DNA of 27,495 nucleotides from a virus, in the IMG/VR virus record IMGVR_UViG_3300031857_024895, positions 1-27,495 of that record. One strand, written 5' to 3'. The notes under the pieces were generated by a model, which worked only from the letters and a program-made list of their open reading frames with translations, did no database searches and was not told the DNA's origin. Position 1 is the first letter of the stretch. Every line of letters begins with the position of its first letter. Positions 20,897 to 27,495 of this stretch are shown here, piece by piece. The position numbers and the translations under genes are program-made.

Positions 20897-21620
20897 ATCG
20901 TCATGTAATATTTGTGGTGAGAAAAAATTTCAACAAAAAATGTGTGAAAATTGTGGAAGTGAGTCTAGGCATAGATTGCTTTATTCCACATTAGAAAAGT
21001 ATGGATATTTAAACAAAAAAACCACATTCGAAAATATAAGAGTTTTACATATTTCTCCTGATCCAGGAATAGTAAATAATTTATTTTCAATAATTGGATC
21101 AGGATATTACTTATCTGACTATAAATCAAAATACTACGAAAACTATAGTGAAAACTTACCCATACCTTTCCTTAGGTTAAAACTACCGGACGATATTAGA
21201 ATATTTTCCGACAATTACTTCGACCTTATCATACATTCTAGTGTTTTAGAACATATTCCGGGAAAATATGTCGATCATTTAACTGAACTTGTTAGAATCC
21301 TTAAACCTAAGGGACGTATGATATTTCATGTTCCTCTTGCAAAAGATTTTTTATCAACAAAAACAATAGAAGGAGGCGAGTTTTTAACTAGTGATGAAGA
21401 AAGAATTCTTATACATGGAGAAAACGACCATTACAAAACTTTTGGGTATGATTTCTTCGTAGAAATTAAAAAACTAAATGGAAATTTTTGCGTCGAAACA
21501 TTCACAGAAGAATTTAAAAAGAGCATCGAGGCTTTTCATGTTAAAATCACACATTTAAATCAATTAACTACTATTTTTACTTTTACAAAAAATGAAAATA
21601 CACAAGAAAGCAGCAATTAA
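20880..21620 (+). CDS. Zinc-ribbon SAM-dependent methyltransferase
   Basis: The start is GTG 20880 (AAAGGG upstream). The 246-residue protein begins with a four-cysteine ribbon (CNICG and MCENCGSESRHR), a known N-terminal partner of Methyltransf_11-type enzymes. A Rossmann core follows: VLHISPDPG, a YLSDYKSKYY acidic strand end, FDLIIHSSVLEHIP (motif IV/V region with the LEHI signature), then LVRILKPKGRMIFHVP. Enzymes of this build often act in glycan, lipid or small-molecule modification; the substrate is not predictable here. Base composition is AT-rich like the other methyltransferase at 5337-6023. Confidence 0.78.
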   Translation: MSIKNESSCNICGEKKFQQKMCENCGSESRHRLLYSTLEKYGYLNKKTTFENIRVLHISPDPGIVNNLFSIIGSGYYLSDYKSKYYENYSENLPIPFLRLKLPDDIRIFSDNYFDLIIHSSVLEHIPGKYVDHLTELVRILKPKGRMIFHVPLAKDFLSTKTIEGGEFLTSDEERILIHGENDHYKTFGYDFFVEIKKLNGNFCVETFTEEFKKSIEAFHVKITHLNQLTTIFTFTKNENTQESSN

Positions 21621-21870
21621 GACAGCTCTTATCATACTGTCTTTCTTTATGCTAACAACATTTTTAGCATTTGTTATGATAAACATTCCAACAAATTGGA
21701 TTCTACCCATCTTTGGTATCGTTTTACTTGGCATTGTTATACAAGCCATTTATAAAGTAGTTTTAAGTCAAATGAAATGGGACGAAGAAATCTTGGAAAG
21801 AGAACAGGAATGGAAAAGAATTGATTCTGAACGTTATGAAAGAAAGATGAATCATCATGATACTAAATGA
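21592..21870 (+). CDS. Two-pass membrane protein (92 aa)
   Basis: ATG 21592 lies inside the 3' end of the methyltransferase (29-base overlap). A basic N-terminus (MKIHKKAAIK) is followed by two membrane segments (about 10-32 and 37-57), then a long charged, probably coiled-coil tail rich in Glu, Arg and Lys (DEEILEREQEWKRIDSE). The positive-inside rule puts both ends in the cytoplasm. No family was recognised. It overlaps the next gene by 14 bases. Confidence 0.6.
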   Translation: MKIHKKAAIKTALIILSFFMLTTFLAFVMINIPTNWILPIFGIVLLGIVIQAIYKVVLSQMKWDEEILEREQEWKRIDSERYERKMNHHDTK

Positions 21871-22141
21871 TGAATTGTTGAATTCTCTATCGACCATTTC
21901 GGTTCAATTAAATGTCAATCATATCGAATCTCTTTCATACAGAGGATTAGATGGAGATGAATATGAGAAATTACTCAAAGAAAAATTAGTTCGAAAATTG
22001 ATAGACGGATTAATGAATTCGAATCATATCGAATTTACTGCACAAGAAGATACGAATCAAATGAGTCGAATTTATCGTGCCAGAGTTGTCACAGCTAATG
22101 CAAGTGTAATTGGTAAACTAAGAAAAGAATCAATAATATAA
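21857..22141 (+). CDS. Hypothetical protein (94 aa)
   Basis: ATG 21857 overlaps the upstream membrane-protein gene. The product is soluble: two helices with LLNSLSTISVQLNVNHIESL and YEKLLKEKLVRKLIDGLMNS, then a beta-rich end (HIEFTAQEDTNQMSRIYRARVVT). The RIYRARV segment and regular alternation suggest a small alpha/beta fold. No motif points to an enzyme. It is separated by only 15 bases from phoH, which carries its own AGGGAG site. Confidence 0.6.
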   Translation: MILNDELLNSLSTISVQLNVNHIESLSYRGLDGDEYEKLLKEKLVRKLIDGLMNSNHIEFTAQEDTNQMSRIYRARVVTANASVIGKLRKESII

Positions 22142-22156
22142 CAAAAGGGAGAATTA

Positions 22157-22924
22157 ATGGCAAGAAAATCTTCTGTAGACCTGCAAATTGTTGAAAGTGA
22201 ACATTCAACAAAAAACTCAAAAATAAAAACAGGAACACATAATTTGAGAATTAAAATAGATGATTTAAAAACATTTGACCCATTGACAGAAAATCAAAAA
22301 ATATTTTTTGATGCATATAAAAGGCAAGATTATTTTATAGCACTGCATGGTGTAGCAGGAACAGGAAAAACATTTTGTGCATTATATAAAGCCTTAGAAG
22401 AAGTTTTAGATAGAAATAATCCTTTTCAGAAAATCATTGTTGTTCGTTCGGCTGTACAGTCTAGAGAAATTGGCCATTTACCGGGTGATGTACATGAGAA
22501 GATGGAAATCTATCAGCAACCATATAGACAAATTTGTGAAACATTATTCGGACGCAGAGATGCATGGGATAGATTAGAAGAACAGGGGCATATTGAATTT
22601 ATTTCCACCTCATTTATCCGGGGAATGTCCTTCGATGACGCAATCATTATCGTTGATGAATGTCAGAATTTATCATTCGAGGAAATTGATACCGTTATGA
22701 CCCGAGTTGGATATCGTTCAAAAATTATTTGGTGTGGTGATTATCGTCAAACTGATTTGAACAAAAAGAAAAATGATGTTTCTGGTATTTTGAAATTCTT
22801 TGACATTGCATACCATATGGCAGCATTTACAAGAGTTGAATTTACAGTTGAAGATATTGTGAGAAGTAGTTTAGTAAAAGATTACATTATCGCAAAGTTG
22901 AAAGTAGAAGATTTGAATAACTAA
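22157..22924 (+). CDS. phoH: PhoH-like ATPase
   Basis: The 255-residue protein has a P-loop GVAGTGKT (65-72), preceded by the FDPLTENQKIFFDAY helix typical of PhoH. It also has KIIVVRSAV, GHLPGD and EKMEIYQQPY family segments, a Walker B strand IIIVDE (163-168) followed by CQN, and a sensor segment KIIWCGDYRQTD. PhoH proteins are cytoplasmic ATPases or helicases of the phosphate-starvation regulon and are very common in aquatic phages; their phage role is unsettled. With pstS and the porin it is the third phosphate-linked gene in this window, though 15 kb away. No convincing Pho box or promoter was found directly upstream. Confidence 0.92.
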   Translation: MARKSSVDLQIVESEHSTKNSKIKTGTHNLRIKIDDLKTFDPLTENQKIFFDAYKRQDYFIALHGVAGTGKTFCALYKALEEVLDRNNPFQKIIVVRSAVQSREIGHLPGDVHEKMEIYQQPYRQICETLFGRRDAWDRLEEQGHIEFISTSFIRGMSFDDAIIIVDECQNLSFEEIDTVMTRVGYRSKIIWCGDYRQTDLNKKKNDVSGILKFFDIAYHMAAFTRVEFTVEDIVRSSLVKDYIIAKLKVEDLNN

Positions 22925-22938
22925 CACAGGAGTATATT

Positions 22939-23370
22939 ATGATTTATTTTGATGATGAAAGAGATTATAGTAAAATCGTTGAAGAATGGATTCGTGATTT
23001 CATTGCAACAATGGACGAGGGTGTGCTTACAGCAGGCAATGATTCGGGTGAGGCACCTTTTGGTGTAAAAATCATTTTCGATGGCTATGGGTATGATGAA
23101 GAAAATGATTTGGAAAATAATGATACAAACACATTGTCGTTTGCTGTATTCATTCACAAAAATTCATTGAATGAGGAATTTCCACCACATGAACAAACGC
23201 CTTGGGCTTTGATTCATCGACCAAAAGAAGAAGTTTGCATTTGGGCTTGGTATGATGTCAATGCTGATTTAGTTGATATCATACCATTTGAAGATAATAA
23301 TTCTACAGAGTTGGATCCAAAATTTGTCAGCAATTTAATTCATGAAATTTATATGAGGGAGTTACAATGA
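22939..23370 (+). CDS. Hypothetical acidic protein (143 aa)
   Basis: ATG 22939 with AGGAG at 22928-22932. The 143-residue product is acidic and rich in Trp, Asp and Glu, with a likely mixed alpha/beta fold: VEEWIRDFIATMDEGVL, a GVKIIFDGYGYDEEND strand-turn, then WALIHRPKEEVCIWAW. No catalytic signature, signal peptide or membrane segment is visible. It is the first of four adjacent, tightly linked genes (22939-24819) of similar acidic, aromatic-rich character, which may form a functional set. Confidence 0.65.
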   Translation: MIYFDDERDYSKIVEEWIRDFIATMDEGVLTAGNDSGEAPFGVKIIFDGYGYDEENDLENNDTNTLSFAVFIHKNSLNEEFPPHEQTPWALIHRPKEEVCIWAWYDVNADLVDIIPFEDNNSTELDPKFVSNLIHEIYMRELQ

Positions 23371-23870
23371 GTTTAGTACAATATGCAGAAAGTGAATTAG
23401 ACCGTATTGGTATGACCGATGATGATGACATGAATGGAGCAATGCGTAGACATTTGCTACACATGATACATGAATTTTCAGAAGAAGGACATTCTGGATT
23501 CTCTGCGAGTTATGCATTACAGTGTTTAGAAAAATTACTTCGTTTTAAACCACTATCACCATTAACAGGTGAAGATGATGAATGGACTGATGTTGCTGAA
23601 ATCAGTGGAAAACCACACTATCAAAACAAAAGATGTGGTTCTGTATTCAAAGATGGTAAAGACGGTGAAGCATATGATATCGATGGTAAAGTATTTTGGG
23701 AATGGTATAAAGATGATGATGGAAATGTATATAAATCACATTACACCGCTTTCGAAAGTCGTGTACCAGTAAAATTTCCTTATATTGTGCCTGATGAGCC
23801 AATCTATGAGTGGCGTGTTTCATCGCATGATCCACAACAAGCCGAACAAAATGAAGAAGGTTTTGTGTAA
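23367..23870 (+). CDS. Hypothetical phage protein (167 aa)
   Basis: Starts in ATGA overlap with the upstream gene. The N-terminal half is helical (an AMRRHLLHMIHEFSEEGHSG segment, then SYALQCLEKLLRFKPLSPLTG). The second half is beta-rich with EWTDV, HYQNKRCGSVFKDG, AYDIDGKVFWEWY and a SRVPVKFPYIVP motif that I associate with a widespread uncharacterised phage family. No enzyme residues are recognisable. The next gene follows directly, sharing one base. Confidence 0.65.
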   Translation: MSLVQYAESELDRIGMTDDDDMNGAMRRHLLHMIHEFSEEGHSGFSASYALQCLEKLLRFKPLSPLTGEDDEWTDVAEISGKPHYQNKRCGSVFKDGKDGEAYDIDGKVFWEWYKDDDGNVYKSHYTAFESRVPVKFPYIVPDEPIYEWRVSSHDPQQAEQNEEGFV

Positions 23871-24109
23871 TGAAATTTTGGACTATCGTTTATCCCGATG
23901 AGACAGAATCAGGTCAAGAATACACACATTGGGAAACATTATCTGATCAAGATATTTTAGAGCAATACTGGTCTTACTGGTATGTTCGTATGATTGAAAA
24001 TAATCAACCTATTGAGAAACTAACATCCGAACAATGTATTGAAGATTGGTGTGTCATACATTGGGCAGAGCGAAACTATTGGCGTGAGATGAAGGATTGC
24101 ATAACATGA
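23870..24109 (+). CDS. Hypothetical tryptophan-rich protein (79 aa)
   Basis: The ATG at 23870 shares one base with the preceding stop. The product is small, acidic and unusually rich in Trp and Tyr (WTIVYPDETESG, EQYWSYWYVRM, EDWCVIHWAERNYW). The pattern of a WTI start followed by SDQDILEQYW recurs in aquatic T4-like phages as an uncharacterised family. It couples to the next gene by ATGA at 24106-24109. Confidence 0.65.
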   Translation: MKFWTIVYPDETESGQEYTHWETLSDQDILEQYWSYWYVRMIENNQPIEKLTSEQCIEDWCVIHWAERNYWREMKDCIT

Positions 24110-24819
24110 GAAACAATTTTTTTGAAATTACTTGGTCAGACTATAAATTTTGGCACATGTATTTGATATGGCCAACAGAGGGTGATGAAAACAAATATTT
24201 AAAAATTTCATTTGGTTTCTGGAAATTCTTTGCAAGTATAGGATTGTGGCCAACAAAAGGTGTTGGAGATTTTACTTCAATTATGGGACCAAAATATGGT
24301 TTCTCATATAGTGAAGGTGTATTTTTTATCTACAAAGGATTGGACAAATACACTGCAATTGATATGCCATGGCGTTGGCAAATTGTTCGCCATGACCTTT
24401 TATTGCCTGATGGTAGTGTATATCAAACCAATTTGTGGGATTATTCTGGCGAAAAAATTGGTGAACATTACCATTGGCATGAAATGTTAAATGGTTGGAA
24501 GGATGAAAATCTAAAAAGAGGCCTTTTAGAAAAATGTGCTAGAACGGTAGAATTGGATCACTATACAAAAGATGGTCGCCGTCAACAGGCAATAATCACA
24601 TTAACGGGTGAAGAAAGAGAATGGCGTTGGTTGTGGTTTACATGGTTGCCATTATTCAATAAAGTTGAACGAGTTGTTTCTTGTGAATCAAATGTCGAAT
24701 TGGGCAAGAAAGCAGGAACATGGAAAGGCGGCATGATGGGTTGGAGTTGCGATTGGGCAATAAATGAAAGTATGGAAATGGCATTTAGAAGATGGTATGA
24801 TAAGTGGGACGGCAATTAA
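24106..24819 (+). CDS. Hypothetical phage protein (237 aa)
   Basis: I start this at ATG 24106 (ATGA overlap, GAAGGA 9 bases upstream) rather than at the in-frame TTG 24097. The 237-residue product is soluble and aromatic-rich, with repeated Trp: FEITWSDYKFWHMYLIWPTEG, a FGFWKFFASIGLWPTK segment, then KYGFSYSEGVFFIYKG, an IVRHDLLLPDG strand and EREWRWLWFTWLPLF. The C-terminal GWSCDWAINESMEMAFRRWY is strongly conserved in style. I recognise it as a recurrent T4-like phage protein without an assigned role. Its closeness in character to its upstream neighbour suggests they act together. Confidence 0.65.
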   Translation: MRNNFFEITWSDYKFWHMYLIWPTEGDENKYLKISFGFWKFFASIGLWPTKGVGDFTSIMGPKYGFSYSEGVFFIYKGLDKYTAIDMPWRWQIVRHDLLLPDGSVYQTNLWDYSGEKIGEHYHWHEMLNGWKDENLKRGLLEKCARTVELDHYTKDGRRQQAIITLTGEEREWRWLWFTWLPLFNKVERVVSCESNVELGKKAGTWKGGMMGWSCDWAINESMEMAFRRWYDKWDGN

Positions 24820-24852
24820 TCATGAAACTGTGTTACCTATACAACAAACCAC

Positions 24853-24881
24853 TTGATAAAAAAATTTAGATGAAGTATAAT
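24853..24881 (+). promoter_or_regulatory. Sigma70-like promoter TTGATA-N17-TATAAT
   Basis: TTGATA (24853-24858), exactly 17 bases, and TATAAT (24876-24881) give 11 of 12 consensus matches in the 92-base gap between genes. Transcription should begin near 24888, downstream of the ATG at 24870, so the next protein most likely starts at TTG 24912. Confidence 0.75.
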
Positions 24882-24911
24882 ACTTTAAACACATTCATAG
24901 AAGGAGATGTT

Positions 24912-25106
24912 TTGGACAACGGCAATAAAGAAATTCTAATCGATAAGGAAGATTTAGAATCTATTCTACAAAAGGTGAAAGAGATTGGTTGTGATACACC
25001 ATTCTATATTCGCCAACAAAAAGATCAAGAGAGTGATGCCTCTTTTGAAGTTGAAGTGCCTTTTAAATTAAAAGGAATTTTCGGTTTTTTTACGTTTAGG
25101 GTCTAA
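24912..25106 (+). CDS. Hypothetical acidic protein (64 aa), TTG start
   Basis: The frame opens at ATG 24870, but that codon has no ribosome-binding site and lies upstream of the -10 box of a strong promoter. TTG 24912 lies 5 bases after AAGGAG (24901-24906) and within the predicted transcript, so I choose it; the longer form would have 78 residues. A 15-codon frame at 24822-24869 ends directly before ATG 24870 and could alternatively drive reinitiation there. The product is charged and probably helical at first (DKEDLESILQKVKEIG) with a beta-rich end (FEVEVPFKLKGIFGFFTFRV). No function is recognised. Confidence 0.55.
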   Translation: MDNGNKEILIDKEDLESILQKVKEIGCDTPFYIRQQKDQESDASFEVEVPFKLKGIFGFFTFRV

Positions 25107-25110
25107 CATA

Positions 25111-25335
25111 ATGGAAGATACAATTTTCGATGACGAGATCATTGAAGCTGCAGTAAAATTAGATGACTTTTTGCTTGAATTAGTCGAACAAGGTTTTGGT
25201 CCAAATGCAATTAATGGTATTGTGTTAGCCCGTCTAATGATACTAAACAGAGAAACCGATAACGAATCCGATTTTTATTCGTTTTTAACTACAGTGCAAA
25301 ACGATAGAAACTTAACACCTAAAACATTGCAATGA
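25111..25335 (+). CDS. Hypothetical acidic helical protein (74 aa)
   Basis: ATG 25111 follows the preceding TAA by four bases. The 74-residue product is acidic and helical (DEIIEAAVKLDDFLLELVEQGFG, AINGIVLARLMILNRE) with a polar end. The LDDFLLELVEQGFGPNAI pattern looks like a small regulator or inhibitor type but has no diagnostic motif. It couples to the next gene by ATGA (25332-25335). Confidence 0.6.
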   Translation: MEDTIFDDEIIEAAVKLDDFLLELVEQGFGPNAINGIVLARLMILNRETDNESDFYSFLTTVQNDRNLTPKTLQ

Positions 25336-25484
25336 ACGCAAATAATATCGTTTACTTGAAAACTCAGGAAAAACCAGAACCTTTAATTGATTCTGATTAT
25401 TTTGGCTCTGAGAAAATTCCAGTAAACGATTTATTATCTTTAATTGATTTGATAAAGAAAGCAAAAGAAAATGGGAATACTTAG
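25332..25484 (+). CDS. Hypothetical small protein (50 aa)
   Basis: ATG 25332 overlaps the previous stop (ATGA) and the frame ends with TAG at 25482-25484, overlapping the next small gene by 14 bases. The product has an extended polar N-terminal half (YLKTQEKPEPLIDSDYFG) and a C-terminal helix (VNDLLSLIDLIKKAKENG). Function unknown. Support comes mainly from gene packing. Confidence 0.5.
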   Translation: MNANNIVYLKTQEKPEPLIDSDYFGSEKIPVNDLLSLIDLIKKAKENGNT

Positions 25485-25629
25485 TCTTTTCGTTGATACT
25501 TTTTTTGCTTGGTTATTTTGGCAATGGTCGAGTGAGAATTATAATGAAGGCAAAAAAATCTCTGCCTATTTTTATTTGTTTCTGAGTGCCTTGTTCGGTG
25601 CATTTGTTTTTAACACATTATTTAAATAA
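25471..25629 (+). CDS. Two-pass membrane microprotein (52 aa)
   Basis: Starts at ATG 25471 inside the previous gene with only a purine-rich GAAA upstream. The 52-residue product has two hydrophobic aromatic segments (ILSLFVDTFFAWLFWQW and ISAYFYLFLSALFGAFVF) joined by a polar turn with NYNEGKK. It could be an inner-membrane microprotein; a role in lysis or superinfection exclusion is conceivable but unsupported. Confidence 0.5.
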   Translation: MGILSLFVDTFFAWLFWQWSSENYNEGKKISAYFYLFLSALFGAFVFNTLFK

Positions 25630-25648
25630 AAGAATTGAGGAAAATATT

Positions 25649-25828
25649 ATGAAAGTTTTAACCACTACCACAATCGGTCGTTCGGTATCAATTGTGTCTA
25701 ATCAAATTGTTAGAGTTGAAGAACATGGTGATTCGCATCGATCATGGATTTTTACAACAGATGGACAATCAGTTGTTGTTGATATGCCTTATCTTGAAGT
25801 TGTGGGATTTTTAAAAAGTATTGATTGA
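25649..25828 (+). CDS. Hypothetical small beta-rich protein (59 aa)
   Basis: The start is ATG 25649 with TGAGG upstream; a longer in-frame extension to 25586 overlaps the membrane microprotein and has no ribosome-binding site. The product is beta-rich (TTTTIGRSVSIVSNQIVRVEE, WIFTTDGQSVVVDMPYLEVVGFL) and resembles a small SH3-like or barrel domain. Function unknown. Confidence 0.55.
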   Translation: MKVLTTTTIGRSVSIVSNQIVRVEEHGDSHRSWIFTTDGQSVVVDMPYLEVVGFLKSID

Positions 25829-25837
25829 GAGTAAATA

Positions 25838-26020
25838 ATGTGGACTTTAGTTATCATGTTACACGCCATTTCACCGAATGTGCCGCCATCAAAAGGATCA
25901 ATAACTTTACCTACTCAAAATATTGAAGAATGTCAGCAAGTACGAGATTATGTAAAAAAGGCCTGGGAATCCGACAAGTATAGAGTAACAGCAAATTGTG
26001 TACCTAATGGTAGGAGATAA
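25838..26020 (+). CDS. Small exported or anchored protein (60 aa)
   Basis: ATG 25838, with GAG at 25829-25831. The hydrophobic start (MWTLVIMLHAI) is short for a signal peptide but similar small phage proteins with a WTL start and two cysteines are common. Here C32 (EECQQV) and C54 (ANCVPN) could form one disulfide. The middle is a charged helix (VRDYVKKAWESDKY). Function unknown. Confidence 0.5.
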   Translation: MWTLVIMLHAISPNVPPSKGSITLPTQNIEECQQVRDYVKKAWESDKYRVTANCVPNGRR

Positions 26021-26021
26021 T

Positions 26022-26291
26022 ATGCAGCAATTAGAAATAAAATTTTTCTGGCCATTAACGGAACAAATTCCTCTTGACCTTGATTATGCAGATTGCGAGG
26101 CGCCAAAACTTTCCGCAGTAAAATTATATTCGAATTATGCGATACGAAATATAAATGATATTACCACTACCTTTGTTGCTAGCAATTTGTCGATTGATGT
26201 AGATACTACTGTAATCAAAACAAAAGATGAACCACCATTCTATCGTAAAATGCTTTATAAAATGATGGGTATAAAATGGGAGAAAAAATGA
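26022..26291 (+). CDS. Hypothetical protein (89 aa)
   Basis: ATG 26022 follows TAGGAG (26011-26016); an in-frame start at 25998 lies within the upstream gene and is less likely. The product begins with LEIKFFWPLTEQIPLDLDY, continues with KLYSNYAIRNINDITTTFV and ends with a basic segment (YRKMLYKMMGIKWEKK). A WPLTEQIPLDLDY-type opening is frequent among small aquatic-phage proteins. It has no recognised domain. It is ATGA-coupled to the next gene. Confidence 0.6.
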   Translation: MQQLEIKFFWPLTEQIPLDLDYADCEAPKLSAVKLYSNYAIRNINDITTTFVASNLSIDVDTTVIKTKDEPPFYRKMLYKMMGIKWEKK

Positions 26292-26437
26292 GTGATACAA
26301 AATTCATGGAAGAATACACTGAGATGATAATTGAAGAATGTCGTAAGGCTTTGCATCCTGAGCTTCGTGATATGATATCTCGCGGTCAAGCATTTGATTT
26401 AATCAAAAAACATTTTGGTATAAAAGAAGATGAATGA
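26288..26437 (+). CDS. Small helical protein (49 aa), MNEQIK-type family
   Basis: Starts in ATGA overlap at 26288 and ends with TGA at 26435-26437. The product holds the core MIIEECRKAL and a C-terminal LIKKHFGIKEDE, a pattern shared in order with the two genes at 26430 and 26952 (LIIKEC and LIINEC cores, then KRF or KTF ends). It probably belongs to the same paralogous set. No function is known. Confidence 0.55.
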   Translation: MSDTKFMEEYTEMIIEECRKALHPELRDMISRGQAFDLIKKHFGIKEDE

Positions 26438-26684
26438 GCAAATAAAAGACTTGATGCAAAAGCATGGCATACACAAATATATTGATGCTGATTGCCAGTC
26501 GAGGATTGAAATGATATCTGACTTGATTATAAAAGAATGTATTGCTTGCTGCGGTAGTCAGGCCGATAAGAAAAATATTCTTAAACGATTTGGTTATGAA
26601 ATACCTAGCGATATAAAGTATAAGGGACCAGATGCTCATTGGTCGATTACAAGTCAATACAATAGAGATTATAATATACCATGA
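26430..26684 (+). CDS. Small helical protein (84 aa), MNEQIK-type family
   Basis: ATG 26430 overlaps the preceding gene by 8 bases. The 84-residue product opens MNEQIKDLMQKHGI, carries the core MISDLIIKECIACCG and an ILKRFGYE segment. A polar end follows. This opening and LII-x-EC core match the 77-residue gene at 26952. Such proteins are very common and often repeated in aquatic phages; no role is assigned. Three closely placed cysteines (ECIACC) are notable. Confidence 0.65.
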   Translation: MNEQIKDLMQKHGIHKYIDADCQSRIEMISDLIIKECIACCGSQADKKNILKRFGYEIPSDIKYKGPDAHWSITSQYNRDYNIP

Positions 26685-26959
26685 GTCGATTAAATTGTGA
26701 TGAACTGTTAGTGATATTGCAGGAAGAATGTGGTGAAGTAGTGCAGATTATTTCAAAGATTCACCGATTTGGATTATATAATTTTAATCCAATTACCGAG
26801 GAACATAATGATACTCTACTACACAAAGAAGTGGGAGATTTATTGTGTATGATTGAGTTGTGTGTAGAGAAAAAAATTTTGGATGAAAAAGAATTAACCC
26901 ATTACATAGCAGAGAAACGCAAGAAGTTGAAAAAGTGGAGTAATTTGGATCATGAATGA
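26681..26959 (+). CDS. MazG-like nucleotide pyrophosphohydrolase
   Basis: The 92-residue protein has the metal-binding pattern of the all-alpha MazG/dUTPase-like NTP pyrophosphohydrolases: EExxE at 15-19 (LQEECGEVVQII), a loop, then ExxD at 50-53 (LHKEVGDLLCMIELC). It would hydrolyse NTPs or dNTPs, perhaps limiting (p)ppGpp- or dNTP-related signals or clearing unusual nucleotides during infection; the substrate is not predictable. It starts in ATGA overlap and its end overlaps the following gene by 8 bases. It sits between two members of the MNEQIK-type family. Confidence 0.75.
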   Translation: MSRLNCDELLVILQEECGEVVQIISKIHRFGLYNFNPITEEHNDTLLHKEVGDLLCMIELCVEKKILDEKELTHYIAEKRKKLKKWSNLDHE

Positions 26960-27185
26960 AAAGATTAAAGAATTGGCCGAAAAGGCCGGTTTCCTACTAT
27001 GGGAAGATGAGCCATGGAAACCTGAAGGTGCTATCGTTGATTGGGGATCACAATATGATGGTGAGTTGGAAAGATTCGCTGAGTTGATTATCAATGAATG
27101 TTTAGGTATATGTGAAGAACTAGGCGATAAAGGAATGGATGGTCATTATTGTGCTGATAAAATCAGTAAAACATTTAGGAGTTAA
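26952..27185 (+). CDS. Small helical protein (77 aa), MNEQIK-type family
   Basis: ATG 26952 overlaps the MazG-like gene by 8 bases. The product starts MNEKIKELAEKAGFLLWED, followed by an acidic loop (GSQYDGELERF), then AELIINECLGICEELGDKG and an ADKISKTFRS end. It resembles the 84-residue gene at 26430 in opening, LII-x-EC core and C-terminal helix. Function unknown. Confidence 0.65.
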   Translation: MNEKIKELAEKAGFLLWEDEPWKPEGAIVDWGSQYDGELERFAELIINECLGICEELGDKGMDGHYCADKISKTFRS

Positions 27186-27188
27186 AGA

Positions 27189-27389
27189 ATGATATTAAAC
27201 TATTTTAGAGAACAGATTGAGGGCGGTGCCACAGACAACTGGTTCTATGGCACTGAAATGAACGGCGAAGTTCGTGTTGAGCGTCATCGTGGCAGTCTTG
27301 ACGTATTTCCCACCAATCTAAAATTTGTTCGAATGGCAGGAAGTGTTCCATTCTTTACACTGGACACATACGATGAACGAGGCAATTGA
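27189..27389 (+). CDS. Hypothetical protein (66 aa)
   Basis: ATG 27189 follows the previous stop by three bases; TTAGGAG at 27176-27182 is a suitable ribosome-binding site. The product has a mixed fold with ILNYFREQIEGGATDNWFYG, a VRVERHRGSLDVF strand and FVRMAGSVPFFTLD. It ends in DERGN. No motif is recognised; the 3' end overlaps a 40-residue frame by 17 bases. Confidence 0.55.
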   Translation: MILNYFREQIEGGATDNWFYGTEMNGEVRVERHRGSLDVFPTNLKFVRMAGSVPFFTLDTYDERGN

Positions 27390-27495
27390 GTTCGTTATGC
27401 AATTCTATAATATCTCCAGAGATGATGTTATCAGCCTTTATTGGGATGAGGTTGAAGCCTACATGCAATTACTTAATCATGGAGTTGAAAAATGA
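27373..27495 (+). CDS. Hypothetical small helical protein (40 aa)
   Basis: ATG 27373 lies inside the end of the previous gene, and TGA is the last codon of the window. The product is a short acidic helical protein (NEAIEFVMQFYNISRDD, LYWDEVEAYMQLLNHG). It is supported by overlap style and amphipathic pattern only. An internal ATG at 27397 is an alternative start. Confidence 0.45.
   Translation: MNEAIEFVMQFYNISRDDVISLYWDEVEAYMQLLNHGVEK

Noticed and set aside
22109-22145. A weak TTGGTA/TAATAT promoter or Pho box before phoH
   Set aside because: Each hexamer matches only four of six bases and no 11-base repeat pair is present.
24822-24869. A 15-codon ORF directly before ATG 24870
   Set aside because: It lacks a good ribosome-binding site and overlaps the -35 of a promoter; kept only as an alternative explanation for the start of the following gene.

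Overview
This window is a piece of an AT-rich, densely packed genome that looks like a T4-type tailed phage (myovirus) of a Gram-negative aquatic bacterium. The evidence is a T4 gp61-type primase, phage-type thyX/nrdA/nrdB genes, phoH, a large alanine-repeat tail fibre with short-tail-fibre/collar-like proteins, and many overlapping ATGA-coupled small genes. No tRNA, integrase, CRISPR array or insertion sequence was recognised. The exported proteins (E. coli-like PstS, an OprP/OprO-family porin resembling betaproteobacterial ones) point to a proteobacterial host, perhaps a betaproteobacterium; that host call is inference.

Layout. (1) 1-5322, rightward: the end of the primase, then a deoxynucleotide block with flavin-dependent thymidylate synthase, class Ia ribonucleotide reductase alpha subunit without an ATP-cone, a glutamine-amidotransferase-like protein, three tiny genes, a thioredoxin and the RNR beta subunit. 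(2) 5337-8613, rightward: a methyltransferase, then a two-gene phosphate-uptake unit: pstS and an outer-membrane phosphate-selective-type porin. This unit has its own promoter region containing a candidate Pho box and a leader hairpin, and a strong terminator closes it. (3) 8617-9972, rightward: an A-type Fe-S carrier, an exported thermonuclease-type nuclease, a zinc-ribbon protein and a GIY-YIG-like nuclease. (4) 9961-19159, leftward: virion genes. In transcription order these are two small structural proteins, a glycine-rich adhesin-like protein, a 1411-residue fibre, three tandem tail-collar paralogues, a small fibre-associated protein, a double-domain 2OG-Fe(II) dioxygenase and a Cys-rich small protein. 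(5) 19260-27495, rightward: mostly small early-type genes, with recognisable SprT-like metallopeptidase, zinc-ribbon methyltransferase, PhoH and MazG-like genes.

How it fits together. The nrd/thyX/trx block supplies dNTPs. The porin (outer membrane), PstS (periplasm) and PhoH (cytoplasm) look like a phosphorus-starvation programme that would feed the host PstCAB permease, since no phage permease is visible here. An exported nuclease lies just downstream. Several sigma70-like promoters can be read directly: one places the start codon at the predicted transcription start (leaderless SprT-like gene), and another implies that the gene at 24912 starts at TTG rather than at an upstream ATG.
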